A model generated the notes under the pieces. The model searched no databases and was not told the origin of the DNA. It was given only the letters and a program-made list of their open reading frames with translations. A stretch of DNA of 33,054 nt from positions 37,896-70,949 of the forward strand of contig NZ_QASO01000062.1 of the NCBI RefSeq assembly GCF_003052605.1, in the 5' to 3' direction. How positions within the stretch are numbered: the stretch's first letter is position 1; the number at the start of each line of letters is the position of its first letter. Source of the DNA: Ectopseudomonas oleovorans (GTDB lineage: Bacteria > Pseudomonadota > Gammaproteobacteria > Pseudomonadales > Pseudomonadaceae). Made by a program: the position numbers and the translations under genes. This document shows positions 29,075 to 33,054 of the stretch, one piece after another.

Positions 29075-29944
29075 CTAGCTTGCGGATGACTGTCTGAGTG
29101 TCTGGATCAACAGGCTGTAAAGGCTGTCGACAGCCGCCGATGCTTGAGAGGCCCGGCTTCGATAGACCGCCACTTCCATCGGCTCAAGCGGCCCCAACCC
29201 GTGCTCGGCACCCAAGGTTTTCAGGTGGGCAGGCGCACTGCATTGGGTCAGCACCGCAATGGCCAAACCGCTTTCAACCGCAGCGAGTTGCCCAGCCAGG
29301 CTGGAGCTGTTGTAGACCACCTTGTATCGGCGCCCCTGCAAAGCGAGCGAATTGATGGCGCTGCGCTTGGCCAGGCTGGTGCTTTCGTAGACGGCAATCG
29401 GCAGCGGGTCGCGCCGCCATGTCTGGAACTGCGCCGAGCCGACCCAGACCAGCGGCTCATGAAACAGCAGGGTTCCGTGCCGGGGATGGTCGCGTGACAC
29501 TAGTGCGAGGTCGAGTTCCCCTTTCTCGACACGAGGAATCAAGGCGGTCGACTGTTCGCAATTCAGTTCGATTTCGACACCGCCATGGTGCTGTGCGAAA
29601 CGCTTGAGCACCGGCGTGAGATAGCGGGCGGCGTAATCATCAGGAACGCCCAGACGAATCTGCCCGGTCAGCTCTTGGCCATGAAAGGCGGCCTGAGTTT
29701 CTGCATGCAGGTCGAGCATCCGCCGCGCATAGCCCAGGAGTAGTTGCCCTTGTGGCGTCAACTGATGCTGCCTGGGGCCACGCCTCAAAAGCTGACAATT
29801 CAGCGCTGCCTCCAGTTTTTTCAGCTGCATACTGACGGCGGATTGAGAGCGATGAACCTCGGGCGCTGCGCCTGAGAGCGAGCCGGCATCCACCACGGCG
29901 ACAAAGCATTTCAGCCAGTCGATCTGAAGATCCTGATAGTTCAT
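29075..29944 (-). CDS. LysR-type transcriptional regulator
   Basis: The 289-residue protein starts MNYQDLQIDWLKCFVAVVDA with a winged helix-turn-helix (residues ~10-68: SLSGAAPEVHRSQSAVSMQL) and a complete effector domain (RLGVPDDYAARYLTPVLKRF, LDLALVSRD, AVESGLAIAVLTQC). The pattern LGVPDDYA and WVGS is common in LysR regulators of the LrhA/HexA group. It is transcribed away from the azlC-like gene, with a 116-base gap that holds AT-rich DNA (29970-30005) suited to a shared promoter. By the usual LysR rule it may control that neighbour. The effector cannot be named. Confidence 0.85.
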   Translation of the reverse strand: MNYQDLQIDWLKCFVAVVDAGSLSGAAPEVHRSQSAVSMQLKKLEAALNCQLLRRGPRQHQLTPQGQLLLGYARRMLDLHAETQAAFHGQELTGQIRLGVPDDYAARYLTPVLKRFAQHHGGVEIELNCEQSTALIPRVEKGELDLALVSRDHPRHGTLLFHEPLVWVGSAQFQTWRRDPLPIAVYESTSLAKRSAINSLALQGRRYKVVYNSSSLAGQLAAVESGLAIAVLTQCSAPAHLKTLGAEHGLGPLEPMEVAVYRSRASQASAAVDSLYSLLIQTLRQSSAS

Positions 29945-30060
29945 GGTCTTGGCGTATGAATTCGATTAGCTGATAGCTTATAACCAAATTATTCGTTTTT
30001 CTTTAACTGATGCGCGCCGCATATTGCCGCCAAGATAAACCTGCGAGCTTGGAGCAAGAG

Positions 30061-30711
30061 ATGGCAGACGCCGAGACGAATCTGCATGAACTCAATGGCC
30101 GGATGGTGTGGGACGGTTTCCGCCAGCTCATTCCGCTCTCGGTGTTCGTCACGCTGTTTGGTGCGGCATTTGGCCTAGCCGCCGTGCAAGCAGGTCTGGA
30201 CGACGTGACCATCGTGGCGATGAGCACTCTGGTCTTCGCCGGGGCCTCGCAGTTTGCAGCACTGGAACTGTGGGGGGAGCAGGTACCTATAATCACGCTC
30301 GCCATCACGGTCTTCGCCATCAACGCTCGCCACCTGTTGATGGGAGCCACGCTCTATCCATGGCTAAGCCAACTTCCGCCAGGGCGCCGCTACGGTGTGA
30401 TGCTGACGGCTTCCGATGCCAACTGGGCCATGTCCATGCAGGCGTTCAATCGCGGCCAGCCAGGTTTTGGCTTGCTGCTGGGAGGCGGTCTGGCACTGTG
30501 GTCGTTCTGGGTGGTCGGCACTTGGTTGGGCGTCTATTTCGGTGGAGTCATCCAAGACCCGAAGAGCTTCGGCTTGGATATGGTGATGGGCTGTTTCCTG
30601 TTGGCGATGGTCGCCGGGGGAGAGAAGAGTATCCGTCCGGCCAACACACCTTCCTGGCCCCGACGCCAAAGGCGATGGTGTCCACCTGATTTAAGTGGAC
30701 ACCATTTCTAG
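30061..30711 (+). pseudogene. AzlC-family permease gene cut by an IS66 element
   Basis: The first ~190 residues show AzlC (branched-chain amino acid export) features: FRQLIPLSVFVTLFGAAFGL, MSTLVFAGASQFAALELWG, VFAINARHLLMGATLYPWL and FGLDMVMGCFLLAMVAGGEK. After SIRPANTPSW the sequence turns into RRQRRWCPPDLSGHHF, encoded by the IS66 end, and stops. Normal AzlC proteins have another one or two membrane helices, and the small AzlD partner is missing from the window. The ATG at 30061 has GGAG seven bases upstream; a further start at 30010 is unlikely. Loss of the last helices and of AzlD probably inactivates it. Confidence 0.75.
30676..30704. repeat. Hairpin at the azlC/IS66 junction
   Basis: TGGTGTCCAC and GTGGACACCA pair perfectly around a nine-base loop. 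It lies 26 bases before tnpA and may block read-through from the interrupted gene into the transposase genes. Confidence 0.6.
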
Positions 30712-30730
30712 CCTTTTAAGCGGGTCTTTC

Positions 30731-31063
30731 ATGCAGCCACAACGCCGTTCCTACTCCAAATCCTTCAAGGCTCAGATCATTCAAGAGTGCGCCCAGCCCG
30801 GGGCCTCGATTGCCAGCGTTGCGCTGAGCCACAGCCTCAACGCAAACCTCGTCCATAAATGGATCCGAGTGCACACGCAGAAAGCCATAGCGCTGCAACC
30901 TGCTTTCATTCCTCTGTCTTTGCAGGCTATCGGGGCAAAGTCGGATTCCGCGTCATCGACTATCTGTCTGGAAATCCCACACCCGCGCGGTACCATCAAA
31001 GTGAACTGGCCGACCGAAAGCGCCGCTGCCTGCGCGACCTTTCTGCGAGATCTGCTGCGATGA
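30731..31063 (+). CDS. tnpA: IS66 TnpA (helix-turn-helix accessory protein)
   Basis: The 110-residue protein MQPQRRSYSKSFKAQIIQEC and ASIASVALSHSLNANLVHKWIR is the IS66 OrfA type, with a helix-turn-helix in the first 50 residues. It ends ESAAACATFLRDLLR, typical for the family. It is needed for IS66 transposition but has no catalytic domain. The ATG at 30731 was preferred over an in-frame GTG at 30695 inside the hairpin. Its stop overlaps the start of tnpB (ATGA). Confidence 0.88.
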   Translation: MQPQRRSYSKSFKAQIIQECAQPGASIASVALSHSLNANLVHKWIRVHTQKAIALQPAFIPLSLQAIGAKSDSASSTICLEIPHPRGTIKVNWPTESAAACATFLRDLLR

Positions 31064-31395
31064 TCCGCATCGACTCCATCTGGCTCGCCACCGAGCCCAT
31101 GGACATGCGTGCTGGCACCGACACCGCAATGGCGCGGGTGGTGGCGGTGTTCGGTGCGGCGCAGCCGCACTGTGCTTATCTGTTTGCCAATCGCCGCGGC
31201 AATCGGATGAAAGTGCTGGTGCACGACGGGTTGGGGATTTGGTTGGCGGCGCGCCGCCTGCATCAAGGCAAGTTCTTCTGGCCGGGTTCTCGACACGGCT
31301 CTCAGATGGAATTGGGTGCCGAACAACTACACGCCCTGGTGCTGGGTTTGCCCTGGCAAAGAGTCGGGCCTGGCAGCGCGATTTCCATCGTATAA
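31060..31395 (+). CDS. tnpB: IS66 TnpB (IS66 Orf2-like protein)
   Basis: The 111-residue protein contains the IS66 Orf2 hallmarks: MDMRAGTDTAMARVVAVFG, AYLFANRRGNRMKVLVHDG and GLGIWLAARRLHQGKFFWP. The length is normal. The start overlaps the tnpA stop by ATGA, so translation is coupled. The biochemical role in transposition is not understood, though the protein is required in studied members. Confidence 0.9.
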   Translation: MIRIDSIWLATEPMDMRAGTDTAMARVVAVFGAAQPHCAYLFANRRGNRMKVLVHDGLGIWLAARRLHQGKFFWPGSRHGSQMELGAEQLHALVLGLPWQRVGPGSAISIV

Positions 31396-31476
31396 CACCT
31401 GCCATGACAATCCAGGCCGTGCAATTGTCCGATAAGCCTATCGTCGGCTTTGGCCTGCTCCGGCAAAATCGGCGGC

Positions 31477-33024
31477 ATGACTTCGCTGCCCAATCTCGAC
31501 CAACTGCCCCCTGAACAACTGCGCGCTCTAGCGGCGCAGTTGATGCAACGTGTCGAGAGTCTCGATCAGAAAGTCGAGACAATGGGCAAGAAGATCCACC
31601 GCGACCAAACGCTTATCGAAAAGCTGACCCACGAGATTGCGCAGCTCAAGCGCTTCAAGTTTGCCAAGCGCAGCGAGCAATTGAGCCCGGATCAAGTCAG
31701 TCTGCTTGATGACCTGATCGACACCGACATTGCGGCCATCGAAGCAGAACTTGAAGCGCTGAAACCTGCTCCCGCTTCGACTGAGGTTCGGCAAAAACCT
31801 AAACGCACCGCCTTGCCGCCACAGTTTCCACGCACTCTGATCCACCATGAACCCGATAACAGCCACTGCCAGTGCGGTTGCGCGCTCAAGCGTATCGGTG
31901 AGGATGTCAGCGAGAAACTCGACTACACACCGGGCGTGTTCACCGTTGAGCGGCACATCCGTGGCAAATGGGTCTGCGATCAGTGCGAAACCCTGATCCA
32001 GGCACCGGTTCCGGCTCAAATCATCGACAAGGGCATCCCAACCGCCGGCCTTCTGGCTCACGTGATGGTGGCCAAATTCGCCGACCACTTGCCACTATAT
32101 CGGCAAGAGAAAATCTTTGGCCGTGCCGGCCTGGCCATCGCTCGCTCGACACTGGCGCAGTGGGTCGGACAAACCGGCGTGCAGCTCCAGCCGCTAGTCG
32201 ATGCCCTGCGCGAAGCCGTGCTGGGCCAACGCGTGATCCACGCTGACGAAACCCCGGTGCAAATGCTCACCCCAGGCGAGAAGAAAACCCATCGGGCTTA
32301 CGTCTGGGCCTACAGCACCACACCCTTCGCTGATCTGAAGGCCGTGGTGTACGACTTCAGTCCCAGCCGTGCCGGCGAGCATGCGCGCAATTTTCTTGGT
32401 CAGTGGAATGGCAAGCTGGTCTGCGACGACTTCGCAGGCTACAAGGCCAGCTTCGAGCAAGGTGTCACCGAGATCGGCTGCATGGCCCACGCCCGGCGCA
32501 AATTCTTCGAGCTACACGCCACCAATAAAAGCCAGCTTGCCGAGCAAGCCTTGAGGTACATCCAGCTGCTGTACGAAATCGAGCATGAAGTCCGCGACCT
32601 AGAACCGGATTTACGCCGCCGAATACGACAAGAAAAAGCCGTACCGGTGATGGACGCGTTGCATGCCTGGATGATCACCCAGCGCCTACTTGTGCACGAT
32701 GGCTCGGCCATCAGCAAAGCATTGGATTACAGCCTCAAACGCTGGACGGCGCTGTCGCGCTATCTCGATGACGGCGCCGTACCCATTGACAATAATTGGG
32801 CAGAGAACCAGATCCGGCCATGGGCGTTGGGGCGCAAGAACTGGCTCTTTGCAGGTTCACTGCGCAGCGGTAAACGGACAGCGGCGATCATGAGTTTGAT
32901 CCAGTCAGCTCGACTCAACGGGCATGACCCGTACGCCTATTTGAAGGACGTCCTCACGCGCCTGCCGACGCAGCGGGCAAGTGAGATTACGGAGCTGCTG
33001 CCGCATAGGTGGCGACTGGTTTAG
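31477..33024 (+). CDS. tnpC: IS66 TnpC (DDE transposase)
   Basis: The 515-residue transposase has an N-terminal coiled coil (LAAQLMQRVESLDQKVETMG), a zinc-finger-like block with Cys pairs (HCQCGCALKRIG, WVCDQCETL), and the DDE core: Asp in VIHADETPVQ, Asp in LVCDDFAGY and Glu in DNNWAENQIRPWALGRKNW. The C-terminal region is complete and stops at 33022-33024. The ATG at 31477 was chosen because the frame upstream (from 31450) is not conserved in the family. It is the catalytic subunit of the element that interrupts azlC. Confidence 0.92.
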   Translation: MTSLPNLDQLPPEQLRALAAQLMQRVESLDQKVETMGKKIHRDQTLIEKLTHEIAQLKRFKFAKRSEQLSPDQVSLLDDLIDTDIAAIEAELEALKPAPASTEVRQKPKRTALPPQFPRTLIHHEPDNSHCQCGCALKRIGEDVSEKLDYTPGVFTVERHIRGKWVCDQCETLIQAPVPAQIIDKGIPTAGLLAHVMVAKFADHLPLYRQEKIFGRAGLAIARSTLAQWVGQTGVQLQPLVDALREAVLGQRVIHADETPVQMLTPGEKKTHRAYVWAYSTTPFADLKAVVYDFSPSRAGEHARNFLGQWNGKLVCDDFAGYKASFEQGVTEIGCMAHARRKFFELHATNKSQLAEQALRYIQLLYEIEHEVRDLEPDLRRRIRQEKAVPVMDALHAWMITQRLLVHDGSAISKALDYSLKRWTALSRYLDDGAVPIDNNWAENQIRPWALGRKNWLFAGSLRSGKRTAAIMSLIQSARLNGHDPYAYLKDVLTRLPTQRASEITELLPHRWRLV

Positions 33025-33054
33025 TTGCGCAAGACGGGATGCCCAGACGCATAC

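Larger units (their letters stand above)
30676..33054 (+). mobile_element. IS66-family insertion sequence (right end beyond the window)
   Basis: The three-gene tnpA-tnpB-tnpC arrangement of the IS66 family starts here. The left edge is taken from the point where azlC similarity stops and a 10-bp inverted repeat TGGTGTCCAC/GTGGACACCA (30676-30685, 30695-30704) begins; the precise terminal repeat cannot be fixed because the right end is not in the window. All three genes look intact, so the element may be active and recent compared with the IS debris at 2.65-3.95 kb. Confidence 0.75.

Overview
The window looks like a GC-rich gammaproteobacterial chromosome of the Pseudomonas/Stutzerimonas (P. 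stutzeri-like) type. The pointers are the DUF1302/DUF1329 pair, Pseudomonas-style umuDC with a perfect LexA box, a complete phosphite-oxidation operon with the ptxABCDE gene order known from P. stutzeri WM88, IS66 and IS3 family elements, and a cyanate gene set with a sigma-54 activator. No rRNA, tRNA or CRISPR was seen. Species assignment is inference from gene content only.

Layout. 1-2.6 kb: end of a DUF1302 outer-membrane protein gene and a complete DUF1329 gene, closed by a hairpin. 2.65-4.05 kb: insertion-sequence graveyard (IS1182-type transposase tail, IS3 OrfA with a broken OrfB, headless LysR fragment). 4.1-6.85 kb: SOS module, umuDC on the minus strand and a divergent SRAP (YedK/HMCES-type) gene sharing one LexA box, then a small membrane-anchored protein. 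7.4-10.3 kb: a two-gene set (secreted TIM-barrel-like protein and membrane-anchored polysaccharide deacetylase), reminiscent of a split PelA. 10.34-11.07 kb: a compact element with a tyrosine recombinase between 16-bp inverted repeats. 11.06-15.55 kb: ptxABCDE on the minus strand behind a Pho-box-like site. 15.76-18.1 kb: orphan phospholipase-D-like gene, a decayed second copy of the recombinase element, and a nitroreductase tail fused to it. 18.35-28.6 kb: a sigma-54-controlled cluster. 28.6-33.05 kb: AraC-type remnant, LysR regulator divergent from an azlC-like gene cut by an IS66 element that runs to the window edge.

How the genes work together. The ptx operon imports phosphite (PtxABC) and oxidises it to phosphate with NAD+ (PtxD); PtxE is the LysR-type regulator, and the Pho-box-like site fits induction by phosphate starvation. 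The 18.35-28.6 kb cluster has one regulator (GAF-AAA+-Fis) and nine co-directional, tightly packed genes: OsmC-like, [24 protein letters not shown] flavoprotein, rubredoxin-rubredoxin reductase, cyanate/nitrate-type ABC transporter (A, B, D), cyanase, TauE/SafE exporter and [25 protein letters not shown] MBL protein. A -24/-12 promoter and a long palindrome sit between the regulator and the first gene. Cyanase beside sulfane-sulfur oxidation and sulfite export suggests that the natural substrate yields both cyanate and reduced sulfur (thiocyanate or a relative). That is inference.

Most unusual signals: (i) this cyanate-plus-sulfur operon with an added flavin/rubredoxin redox module; (ii) the tyrosine-recombinase element with hairpin ends, whose terminal motif GCTTTTGGCCGGTT recurs elsewhere in the window, also followed by hairpins.
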